This document shows positions 1 to 6,510 of a stretch of DNA of 7,251 nt, piece after piece (positions within the stretch are counted from its first letter, which is position 1; each line of letters opens with the position of its first letter). Below the pieces are notes generated by a model, which made no database searches, had not been told where the DNA came from, and worked only from the letters and a program-made list of their open reading frames with translations. Source of the stretch: Actinomycetes bacterium (lineage in GTDB: Bacteria > Actinomycetota > Acidimicrobiia > Acidimicrobiales > Microtrichaceae); NCBI GenBank assembly GCA_023423215.1, contig JAFAFZ010000401.1, positions 1 to 7,251 on the forward strand, read 5' to 3'. The position numbers and the translations under genes were made by a program.

Positions 1-35
1 GTCCCCGTGCGTGCGACGCAGGTGCGTGGGGGCGA
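1..35 (-). terminator. Possible weak terminator or hairpin downstream of livK
   Basis: Right after the livK stop the minus-strand transcript can fold TGCGT-CGC-ACGCA (positions 20 to 8). This small hairpin is flanked by a C-run (29-32) and a G-run (3-6) that could pair as an outer stem. There is no U-tract inside the window, and the sequence ends 35 nt after the gene. The call rests on position and symmetry only. Confidence 0.2.
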
Positions 36-1394
36 TCAGCCGCCCATGACCGAGCGGAGCTGCTCGGAGTAGTCCACCAGCTCGCCCTCGGGCACCCACT
101 GGCCGCCCGTGCGCTTCACGAACTGCAGCTGGGTGATGCCGAAGGGGTCCTCCTGGCCGTTGGTGTTCCACGTCAGGCCCTCGAGGAAGAGCCCGTAGGT
201 GACGTCCTTCTGGTACCAGGCGGTGTTCATGACCGCGGCCCGGTCGAGCTCGGGCGAGGCCTCGAGCAGCTGGGCGAGGTACGCACCGGCGTTCCAGCCG
301 GCGGCGACGTTGAGCTCCTCGAGGTCCGCGGCGCTCAGGCCGGCGGCGGCGCCCTCTTCCTTGAAGGCGACGACGGCGGGCTCGCTCTGGCTGGCCGGAT
401 CGGCCGGGTCGTAGGTGGCCCGGGTGCTGATCGTGCCCTCGGCCGCGTCGGCCGCCACGTCCATGAGGACCTTCGACGAGCAGGTCAGGGTGACGTAGGT
501 CAGCGGCGCCCAGCCGGAGTCCTTCACGGACTTCAGCGCGTTCGGGCACGGCAGCGAGGTCACGCCCAGCAGCAGCGCATCGGCGCCGGAGCCGGAGAGC
601 GTAGTGACCTGACCCTGCGGGTTCGTCTCGGTCTTCGGGTCGAAGGTCTCCTGGCCGACGATCGTGATGTCGGTGCCCTCGATGGCCTTCTCGAACGCCG
701 TCACGTAGGACTCACCGAACGAGTCGTTCTGCGAGAGGATCGCGACCTTGGCGCTGGGCGAGTTCTCCTTCAGGTAGTCCGCGAAGGCGATCGACTCGAG
801 GCCGTAGTTGGGCAGGCCGTTGATGATCCACGGGTCCTGCTCGGGGTCGCCGAAGCCGGGGAAGCCGCTCGACACGGCCAGGTTCGGCACGCAGAGGCCC
901 TGCTCCTCGAGGTACTGCTGGGCCTGCTGGTTGTTCTCGGTGCCGACGTTGCCGACCATCGCGAACACGCCGTCGGTGCCGACGAGCGTCTCGACGTTCT
1001 GGCGGGTGCGCTCGGGCAGGTAGGCGTCGTCCAGCGACTTGAGCACCAGGTCGCGACCCTCGATGCCGCCGTTGGCGTTCTTGTAGTCGAAGTAGCCCTG
1101 GATGCCGATGCGCACCTGGTCGAAGACCGAGTACAGGCCGGACTGGGGCAGGGAGTTGCCGATCAGGATCTCGGCGTCGGACACGCCCTGCGTGCCGTCG
1201 TAGCTGGTGCAGTCCTCGGGCAGGGCGTACTCGACCTCGCCACCGTCGTCGGAGGACCCGCCGTCGTCGGACGACGAGTCGTCACCGCCGCCCGAGCTGG
1301 TCTCGTCGTCCGAGCGGCTGCTGCACGCGCCGGCGACCATCGTGAGCACGAGCAAGAGCGCGGCGGCTCCGCGCCACCACTTCACGTCCTTCAT
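36..1394 (-). CDS. livK: Branched-chain amino acid ABC transporter, substrate-binding lipoprotein (LivK-type)
   Basis: This is the extracytoplasmic solute receptor of the ABC importer encoded just upstream; it should bind leucine/isoleucine/valine or a related small molecule and deliver it to LivHM. The 452-residue product starts with a lipoprotein signal peptide: charged N-terminus (MKDVKWWR), hydrophobic core at about 10-22, and lipobox-like VAGAC with Cys24 as the lipidation site. A Ser/Asp/Gly-rich linker follows (25-53), then a type I periplasmic-binding domain (Peripla_BP_6-like) from about 75 to 445. Visible family motifs are NANGGIEGR (106-114) and the ligand-pocket segment VGNVGTENN (147-155). 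The start at 1394 is preferred over an in-frame ATG at 1460 because it gives the signal peptide and has AGGAGG 6 nt upstream; the longer form would lie inside livM. It begins 1 nt after the livM stop and is the last operon gene. The family is clear, but substrate specificity cannot be read from sequence; urea, amide or aromatic ligands remain possible. Confidence 0.93.
   Translation of the reverse strand: MKDVKWWRGAAALLLVLTMVAGACSSRSDDETSSGGGDDSSSDDGGSSDDGGEVEYALPEDCTSYDGTQGVSDAEILIGNSLPQSGLYSVFDQVRIGIQGYFDYKNANGGIEGRDLVLKSLDDAYLPERTRQNVETLVGTDGVFAMVGNVGTENNQQAQQYLEEQGLCVPNLAVSSGFPGFGDPEQDPWIINGLPNYGLESIAFADYLKENSPSAKVAILSQNDSFGESYVTAFEKAIEGTDITIVGQETFDPKTETNPQGQVTTLSGSGADALLLGVTSLPCPNALKSVKDSGWAPLTYVTLTCSSKVLMDVAADAAEGTISTRATYDPADPASQSEPAVVAFKEEGAAAGLSAADLEELNVAAGWNAGAYLAQLLEASPELDRAAVMNTAWYQKDVTYGLFLEGLTWNTNGQEDPFGITQLQFVKRTGGQWVPEGELVDYSEQLRSVMGG
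1239..1274 (-). repeat. Two tandem 18-bp units encoding SSDDGG in the LivK linker
   Basis: Residues 41-46 and 47-52 of the binding protein are both Ser-Ser-Asp-Asp-Gly-Gly, and the DNA repeats ccgtcgtcgga with an 18-nt period (1243-1253 and 1261-1271). They are part of a longer acidic low-complexity tether (residues 25-53) between the lipidated Cys24 and the folded domain. Such linkers are common in actinobacterial lipoproteins; this one may vary in length between strains through repeat slippage. Confidence 0.7.
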
Positions 1395-1395
1395 C

Positions 1396-2529
1396 TCATA
1401 CCTCCTGTGTTTCTGATGGGATGCCCGCTGCGCTCGACCTCGCACGAGCGCGGCGGACACGGGCCTGCAGCTGTCGGTACACCCCGACGATCCCGCCCGG
1501 GGCGACCAGCATCACGAGGATCAGCACGGCACCGAAGATGACCTGGCTGTAGCGCTGGGAGTCGGCGGGGATGGCCTCTCGGACGCCGACGATCGCGGCC
1601 GAGCCGATGATCGGTCCGACGATGCTGCCGGCGCCGCCGAGCACGGCGGCGACGAGCAGGGTGATCGAGAGGGCGATCGTGAACGAGGTCGGCGACACCG
1701 CGTTGTTGAGCACCGCGAACATCCACCCGCCCACCGCGGCCAGCGACGCCGAGACGCCGAAGGTGACGACCTTGTACCTCGAGACCTGCACGCCGGCGAC
1801 CTCGGCGGCGACCTCGTTGTCGCGGATGGCGACGAGGCCGCGGCCCACTCGTGAGCTCACGAGGTTGCGGACGAGCAGGAACGCGATCACGGCGATCACG
1901 AGGAAGACGTAGTAGCGCCACTGGTCGTCGGCCAGCCCCGACCACTCCGGGGCGCGGAAGCCCTCGGTGCGCAGGAAGCGACGACGGCCCAGCTCGGCGA
2001 GCGCCTCGGTGTCGCCGTAGCCCTCGCGCGGGAGCAGGCCGCGGCCGACGGTGCTGCCGGTGATGTCGCCGAAGCGGATGACGACCTGCGGGAACAGCGT
2101 GGCGAGCGCCAGGGTGACCAGCGCCAGGTAGATGCCGGTGATGCGCAGCGCGGGCAGACCGACGACGACGCCGAGCAGGAACGCGGCGATCACCGAGATG
2201 ACCCCGGCCACGGCGAACGAGACGTTGTAGTCCACCGTGAGGATCATCGTGATGTACGCGCCCATGCCGAGGAACGCGCCGTGCCCCAGCGAGATCTGGC
2301 CGTTGTACCCGGTGAGCAGCGCCAGCCCGAGGGCGGCGACCGCGATGTAGATGATCTCGGAGAGGCGGTTGACGTCGGCCGCGCCGAGCTGCTGCGGCAG
2401 CACCACGAGGATGACGCCGAACACGATCCAGACCACGACCCGCAGCCACGGGACCGCAGGGCGCTGCGGTGGCAGCGTCGCGATCGGCGCCTCGGACGCG
2501 TCGGGGCCCTCTGCGGTCGCGGCGCTCAT
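1396..2529 (-). CDS. livM: Branched-chain amino acid ABC transporter, permease LivM
   Basis: This is one of the two integral-membrane subunits of the importer; with LivH it forms the translocation pore. The product has 377 residues. A Pro/Ala-rich cytoplasmic tail of about 28 residues is followed by eight to ten hydrophobic segments, the clearest near 29-48, 57-73, 104-124, 132-150, 206-221, 255-275, 284-312 and 329-343. The BPD_transp_2 family hallmark G-x3-G-Q-I-S-L-G-H-G-A-F-L-G-M-G-A-Y spans 74-92. The segment around 228-250 (G-R-G-L-V-A-I-R-D-N-E, then A-A-E-V-A-G-V) matches the conserved cytoplasmic coupling helix that contacts the ATPases. A charged loop of about 50 residues (156-204) lies between hydrophobic stretches and is probably surface-exposed. 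The ATG at 2529 overlaps the livH stop (ATGA) and has AAGGTGG upstream. Longer in-frame versions reaching back into livH are out-of-frame shadow. The stop is 1 nt before livK. Confidence 0.93.
   Translation of the reverse strand: MSAATAEGPDASEAPIATLPPQRPAVPWLRVVVWIVFGVILVVLPQQLGAADVNRLSEIIYIAVAALGLALLTGYNGQISLGHGAFLGMGAYITMILTVDYNVSFAVAGVISVIAAFLLGVVVGLPALRITGIYLALVTLALATLFPQVVIRFGDITGSTVGRGLLPREGYGDTEALAELGRRRFLRTEGFRAPEWSGLADDQWRYYVFLVIAVIAFLLVRNLVSSRVGRGLVAIRDNEVAAEVAGVQVSRYKVVTFGVSASLAAVGGWMFAVLNNAVSPTSFTIALSITLLVAAVLGGAGSIVGPIIGSAAIVGVREAIPADSQRYSQVIFGAVLILVMLVAPGGIVGVYRQLQARVRRARARSSAAGIPSETQEV
1401..1406 (-). promoter_or_regulatory. Strong Shine-Dalgarno of livK, inside the livM 3' end
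   Basis: AGGAGG on the minus strand lies 6 nt before the livK ATG and within the last sense codons of livM (Gln-Glu-Val before TGA). It is the best match to the anti-Shine-Dalgarno sequence among the operon's start sites and fixes the livK start at 1394. I infer that it raises LivK output over the membrane subunits, as expected for a receptor needed in excess. Confidence 0.85.
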
Positions 2530-3419
2530 GCTCGTCCCACCTTCGCCGAGCCGAACAGGCCCTGGGGTCGCACGAGCAGCACGGCGAGCACCAGCAGGAA
2601 GCCGGGCAGCAGGCGCATGTCGGGACCGACGATGTCGACGTAGCCGACGACGAGCTCGGAGACGACGCCGATGATGAGGCCGCCGATGACGGCGCCGATC
2701 GGGCTGTCGAAGCCGCCCAGGGTGGCCGCGGCGAACGCGTAGATCAGGACGATCTGCATCATGTTCTTGTCGACGCCGAGGTTGGCCGAGGCCGTGAAGG
2801 TGCCGGCCAGGGCGCCGATCGCGCCGGCCAGCCCCCACCCGATCATCAGCGTGGTCGTGACCTTGATGCCGGCGAGTGCGGCCGACTCCTGGTTCGAGGT
2901 GACGGCTCGCAGGGCCAGGCCGAGCTTGGTCCGCAGGAAGAGCTGGCCGAAGGCGAGGACGAGCTCGGCGAGCACCGCGTGCAGGCCGAGGACCTGGACG
3001 GCGATGCCGGCACCGAACAGCTCGATGCGTCCCTCGCCGAACACCCGCGGCACCTTCGCCGGGTTGGTGCCCCAGATCAGGCCCGCGCCGTCGTTCAACA
3101 TGAGGAACAGGCCGATCGTGACCATCACCACCGCGAGCGGGCTCGCGAGGGTGCCGCCCAGCCGGACGATGAGCAGCCGGTAGAGCACGGCGCCGATCGC
3201 GAAGCCGATCACGAGCGACGAGATCGTCGCGACCCACCAGGGGGCACCCATGCGGTCGTAGACGGTCCAGGCGACGAAGGTCGAGAACATGGCGAGCTCG
3301 CCCTGGGCGAAGTTCAACATGCCCGAGGCCCGGAAGATGATGACGATCGCCAGGGCGAGGATCGCGTAGACGGCGCCGGCCTGGAGCCCGTCGAAGACAC
3401 GCTGGACGAACAGCTGCAT
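2526..3419 (-). CDS. livH: Branched-chain amino acid ABC transporter, permease LivH
   Basis: This is the second membrane subunit of the importer and partner of LivM. At 297 residues it has the usual LivH length. Hydrophobic segments lie near 11-29, 36-52, 62-84, 95-115, 140-161, 190-210, 221-235, 240-258 and 268-283. Motifs of the BPD_transp_2 family are visible: M-L-N-F-A-Q-G-E-L-A-M (34-44); G-L-A-L-R-A-V-x2-N-x2-S-A-A-L-A-G-I (167-185), the cytoplasmic loop that couples to the ATPase; G-G-F-D-S-P-I-G-A (235-243); and the C-terminal R-P-Q-G-L-F-G (284-290). The ATG at 3419 is preferred because the family alignment begins there (MQLFVQRVFDGLQAGAVYA); in-frame sequence further upstream is antisense-like, Arg-rich shadow inside livF. 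The start lies 5 nt after the livF stop with a G-rich, only moderate ribosome site. The end overlaps livM by 4 bp. Confidence 0.93.
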   Translation of the reverse strand: MQLFVQRVFDGLQAGAVYAILALAIVIIFRASGMLNFAQGELAMFSTFVAWTVYDRMGAPWWVATISSLVIGFAIGAVLYRLLIVRLGGTLASPLAVVMVTIGLFLMLNDGAGLIWGTNPAKVPRVFGEGRIELFGAGIAVQVLGLHAVLAELVLAFGQLFLRTKLGLALRAVTSNQESAALAGIKVTTTLMIGWGLAGAIGALAGTFTASANLGVDKNMMQIVLIYAFAAATLGGFDSPIGAVIGGLIIGVVSELVVGYVDIVGPDMRLLPGFLLVLAVLLVRPQGLFGSAKVGRA

Positions 3420-3424
3420 GGTGC

Positions 3425-4128
<704 letters not shown>

Positions 4129-4132
<4 letters not shown>

Positions 4133-4899
4133 GCGGCACCTCCGAGGTACGCGGCGATGACCCGGGGGTCGTTCTGGACCGCGGCCGGCGGGCCGTCGGC
4201 GATCTTCTGGCCGAACTCCATCACCACCACGTGGTCCGAGATGCCCATGACCATGCCCATGTGGTGCTCGACGAGCAGCACGGTCAGCGACAGCTCGTTG
4301 CGCAGCGAGCGGATCGTGGCGCCCAACTCGTCGACCTCGCTGTGGGTGAGGCCGCTCGCGGGCTCGTCCAGCATGAGCAGCTTCGGCCGACCGGCCAGCG
4401 CCCGGGCGAGCTCGATGCGCTTGAGCGTGCCGTAGGGCAGACCCGCAGCCGGCATCGGCGCGACGGCCGCCAGGCCGAGGCGGTCCAGGATGTCCATCGC
4501 CTCGGCGCGCAGGGCCCGCTCCCGACGCACGACCGGCAGGCCGAGCATCGAGGTGACGAAGCCGCCGTCGGTGCGGGAGTGGGCGCCCACCATGACGTTG
4601 TCCACGACGCTGAGGCCGGGCACCAGCGCCAGGTTCTGGAAGGTGCGGGCGATGCCGAGGCCCGCGATGCGGTGCGGCGGCAGCGAGAGCAGGTCCTCGC
4701 TACTGAAGCGCAGCTCGCCACGGTCGGGCTCGTAGAGCCGGCTGATCACGTTGAACAGGGTGGTCTTGCCGGCACCGTTGGGACCGATGAGGGCGCAGAT
4801 CTGGCCCTGCTCGATCGAGAACGAGAGACCGTCGAGGGCGACGACGCCGCCGAAGCGCACACCGATCTCCTCGACCTCCAGCAGTGCCACGCGCAGCAT
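4129..4899 (-). CDS. livG: Branched-chain amino acid ABC transporter, ATP-binding protein LivG
   Basis: This is the first gene of the operon and the second cytoplasmic ATPase of the importer. The product has 256 residues from the ATG used here. Motifs: Walker A GPNGAGKT (39-46), Q-loop Gln88 in RTFQN, signature LPYGT (154-158) in the position of LSGGQ, Walker B LLMLD with Glu179 (174-179), and switch His212 in VEHHM. The LPYG-type signature is characteristic of LivG proteins. The C-terminal part (about 223-256) includes the LivG-specific tail G-x-K-I-A-D-G ending in AAYLGG. The start is uncertain: AGAAGG lies only 1 nt before the ATG at 4899 but 10 nt before an in-frame GTG at 4890 (codon 4), so translation may begin at 4890 with the sequence VALLEVEEIG. 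The protein core is unaffected. The stop overlaps livF by 4 bp. Confidence 0.93.
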
Positions 4900-4956
4900 C
4901 CCTTCTGACGACCCGTGCGATGTGTTCCCCGTGTTCGTCCCCTGTCGGGGCCCCGC

Positions 4957-4984
4957 ACACTAGCCGTTCACCGATGAGGTGTAA
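4957..4984 (-). promoter_or_regulatory. Candidate promoter of the liv operon
   Basis: On the minus strand a -10-like TAGTGT (4962-4957) is preceded, after 16 nt, by a poor -35-like TTACAC (4984-4979). The start point would be near 4950, giving a leader of about 50 nt before livG. This is the only spacer in the operon long enough for a promoter. The -10 fits TANNNT; the -35 matches TTGACA at only two positions, so the call is tentative. Confidence 0.35.
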
Positions 4985-5002
4985 CCGATGTCACTCTCAT
5001 CG
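4972..5002. promoter_or_regulatory. Inverted repeat CGATGAG-N17-CTCATCG, candidate operator
   Basis: Two perfect 7-bp arms (4972-4978 and 4996-5002) sit with centres 24 bp apart. One arm falls inside the spacer of the candidate liv promoter and the other lies just upstream of its -35. Between them lies a second imperfect dyad, GTG-N10-CAC (4979-4994), whose 8-bp halves agree at five positions. The placement suits binding of a dimeric regulator controlling amino acid uptake. No regulator gene is present in the window, so identity and function are unknown. Confidence 0.35.
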
Positions 5003-5013
5003 CAACCACATGC

Positions 5014-5047
5014 GACCGGCGATCGCGTCCGAGCGGCCGGATCGGTC
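5014..5047 (-). other. Bulged hairpin at the mreB stop, terminator unclear
   Basis: GACC and GATC (5014-5017 and 5021-5024) can pair with GATC and GGTC (5040-5047), making a bulged 8-bp stem that includes the mreB stop codon. There is no following T-run on the minus strand, so intrinsic termination is not supported. Read-through from mreB into the liv operon cannot be excluded. Confidence 0.2.
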
Positions 5048-6086
5048 AGCGCCGCGACCCCATGAACATGTCGCGCAGCTCCTCGTAGGACTCCACGACG
5101 CGACCGGCGCCGAGCACGACCGACTCGAGCGGCTGGCGCACGATGCGCACCGGCACCTCGCTCTCCTTCGCGAGTCGCAGGTCCAGTCCCTTCAGCAGCG
5201 ATCCGCCGCCCACCAGGTAGATGCCCTGCTCGATCAGGTCCTGGGCGAGCTCCGGAGGCGCCTCGGCGACGCAGGCCAGCACCGAGTCGACCATCGCGTT
5301 GACCGGCTCGGAGATGGCGCCGCGGACCTCGGCGGCCGAGAGGATGATGGTCTTGGGCAGGCCGGACATGAGCTCACGGCCCCGCACCTCGGCGCGCACC
5401 TCGTCGGGCGTCGGGTGCGCGGACCCGATCAGGATCTTGATCTCCTCGGCCGTCTGCTCGCCGATGGCAATGCCGTACTCACGGCGGATGTAGGTGATGA
5501 TCGCCGCGTCGATGTCGAACGAGCCGACGCGGACCGCCTGGAGCGCGACGACGCCGCCGAGCGAGATCAGCGCCGTCTCCGAGGTGCCACCACCGATGTC
5601 CACGACCATGTTCGCCATCGGCTCGTTGATCGGCAGGCCGGCGCCGATCGCGGCGGCCATGGGCTGCTCGATCAGCTGCGCCTCGGTCGCGCCCGCCTTG
5701 CGGGCGGCCTCGGTCACCGCGCGCTTCTCGACCGCGGTGATCGCCGAGGGCACGCAGATGACGACGCGGGGGCGGTTGAACCGGTTCACGCCCACCCGCT
5801 TGAGCAGCAGGCGGATCATCTCCTGGGTGACCTCGAAGTCGGTGATCGCGCCCTTGCGCAGCGGCCGGACCGCCACGATGTAGCTCGGCGTGCGGCCGAT
5901 CATCTTCCAGGCGTCGCGACCCATCGCGAGCACCTCGTTGGTCCGGCTGTTGAGCGCGATGACGGAGGGCTCGTTCAGGACGATGCCCTCTCCCCTGGCG
6001 TAGACCAGCGTGTTCGCCGTACCCAGGTCGATCGCGAGGTCGCGTGCCAGCTCAGGCTCCGCGGCGGGAGCGCCCGGCGGTGTCAC
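5046..6086 (-). CDS. mreB: Rod shape-determining actin homologue MreB
   Basis: This ATP-dependent bacterial actin polymerises under the membrane and positions peptidoglycan synthesis along the lateral wall. From the chosen GTG the product has 346 residues, normal for MreB. Actin-fold signatures are intact: phosphate-1 DLGTANT (20-26), GIVLNEPSVIA (34-44), R-P-L-R-K-G-A-I-T-D-F (74-84), V-P-S-A-I-T (112-117), the conserved Glu of IEQPMAAAIGAG (Glu140), phosphate-2 DIGGGTSE (163-170), and adenosine motif VGGGSLLKG (292-300). Start choice: the first in-frame ATG (6167) adds an Arg/Ser-rich extension that reads as shadow of the upstream gene. GTG at 6086 leaves 15 residues before the family's usual R-D-L-A-I-D-L-G-T start and overlaps the upstream gene by 35 bp; GTG at 6116 is another option. 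No Shine-Dalgarno is visible, so translation may depend on coupling. No mreC or mreD follows; the next gene is livG. Confidence 0.93.
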   Translation of the reverse strand: MTPPGAPAAEPELARDLAIDLGTANTLVYARGEGIVLNEPSVIALNSRTNEVLAMGRDAWKMIGRTPSYIVAVRPLRKGAITDFEVTQEMIRLLLKRVGVNRFNRPRVVICVPSAITAVEKRAVTEAARKAGATEAQLIEQPMAAAIGAGLPINEPMANMVVDIGGGTSETALISLGGVVALQAVRVGSFDIDAAIITYIRREYGIAIGEQTAEEIKILIGSAHPTPDEVRAEVRGRELMSGLPKTIILSAAEVRGAISEPVNAMVDSVLACVAEAPPELAQDLIEQGIYLVGGGSLLKGLDLRLAKESEVPVRIVRQPLESVVLGAGRVVESYEELRDMFMGSRR

Positions 6087-6243
6087 CGGGTCGGTCGTCG
6101 TCGGGCGCGAGCGCACGCATCTTGTCGTTGAACTGCTCGACGGACGACCGCGGCGACGACGGTGCACGGGTGCGGGCCCACAGGATCACGAGGCCCACGG
6201 CACTGATGCCGACCACGATCAGGAGGTAGACGACGTTGCTCAT
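6052..6243 (-). CDS. Small single-span membrane protein upstream of mreB, function unknown
   Basis: A 63-residue protein begins MSNVVYLLIVVGISAVG. It has one strongly hydrophobic segment (about 4-22, ending V-I-L-W-A-R), then a basic, Ser/Pro-rich stretch, a short helix-like segment E-Q-F-N-D-K-M-R-A-L-A, and a charged disordered tail. The positive residues just after the helix predict a cytoplasmic C-terminus with the N-terminus outside. I do not recognise a family. It is judged real because its composition is membrane-like rather than the Arg/Pro-rich pattern of shadow frames here, because it begins at an ATG with the helix directly following, and because it ends by overlapping the mreB start, as in a coupled two-gene operon. 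In-frame sequence upstream of 6243 is Arg/Pro-rich and unlikely to be coding. The start lacks a Shine-Dalgarno. By context it may tether or modulate MreB at the membrane, but that is inference. Confidence 0.7.
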   Translation of the reverse strand: MSNVVYLLIVVGISAVGLVILWARTRAPSSPRSSVEQFNDKMRALAPDDDRPGDTAGRSRRGA

Positions 6244-6341
6244 CGGGGGACCGATCCGCTCCGGCGACCGTGGGCGCGGCGGACGGGGGTGGCGAGGGGC
6301 AGCGGCATCGTCCCGCCGGCGGCGGGGGTGAGGTTCGGCAC

Positions 6342-6367
6342 GTGGGACATCGTAGGGAAGATCCCAC
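6342..6367. promoter_or_regulatory. Inverted repeat GTGGGA-N14-TCCCAC, candidate operator over a -10 of the mreB unit
   Basis: Two perfect 6-bp arms (6342-6347 and 6362-6367) enclose TACGAT on the minus strand (6354-6349), a TANNNT match to a -10 element reading toward the small membrane protein and mreB, with a leader of about 100 nt. No convincing -35 accompanies it; the nearest is TGTCGA 18 nt upstream. The arms lie one to two helical turns apart, as in dimer-binding operators. Chance occurrence in GC-rich DNA is possible. Confidence 0.3.
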
Positions 6368-6497
6368 ACGCGTCGACATCTCGCGCGGCACCGACCCGTG
6401 ATCGCACGGCGCCGCGCACCGCTCGCGACGCGCTTCGACGGCCGTCCGGCGGGGCCGCCCGCGTGGGGTGCGCGCTCCCCCGGCGGCACCTGCTCGG

Positions 6498-6503
6498 TAA
6501 CGT
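6498..6503 (+). promoter_or_regulatory. Candidate -10 element for a leaderless transcript of the HtrA-like gene
   Basis: TAACGT matches TANNNT and ends 7 nt before the ATG at 6511, the spacing expected if transcription starts at the A of the start codon. There is no Shine-Dalgarno before this ATG, which fits a leaderless mRNA, a common arrangement in actinobacteria. No -35 resembling TTGACA is seen near 6475-6480. Confidence 0.4.
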
Positions 6504-6510
6504 CGGGCCG

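Larger units (their letters stand above)
6244..6510. promoter_or_regulatory. Divergent control region between the mreB unit and the HtrA-like gene
   Basis: This 267-bp spacer must hold the promoters for both directions. Features seen are an inverted repeat around 6342-6367, a perfect palindrome CCCGCCG-g-CGGCGGG (6312-6326) that would form a hairpin in the leader of the mreB transcript, and a -10-like TAACGT just before the plus-strand gene. A small GGCGG-gg-CCGCC hairpin (6448-6459) is no more than expected in such GC-rich DNA. No further gene or RNA is recognised. Confidence 0.6.

Noticed and set aside
4426..4440. Atypical ABC signature LPYGT in LivG
   Set aside because: LPYG-type signatures are characteristic of LivG proteins, and the rest of the ATP site is intact.
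4922..4936. Direct repeat GTGTTC with a 9-nt period in the livG leader
   Set aside because: Two short copies only, with no sign of a functional element or further copies.
4939..4954. Palindromic GGGGCCCC and the CCCC-TGTC-GGGG hairpin near the putative liv transcription start
   Set aside because: The stem is only 4 bp with no U-tract. Such symmetry is common at this GC content and does not support a terminator or riboswitch.
4884..6131. Plus-strand open frame of 415 codons antisense to mreB
   Set aside because: The composition is Arg/Asp/His-rich and low in complexity, with no motif. The opposite strand carries an unmistakable MreB.
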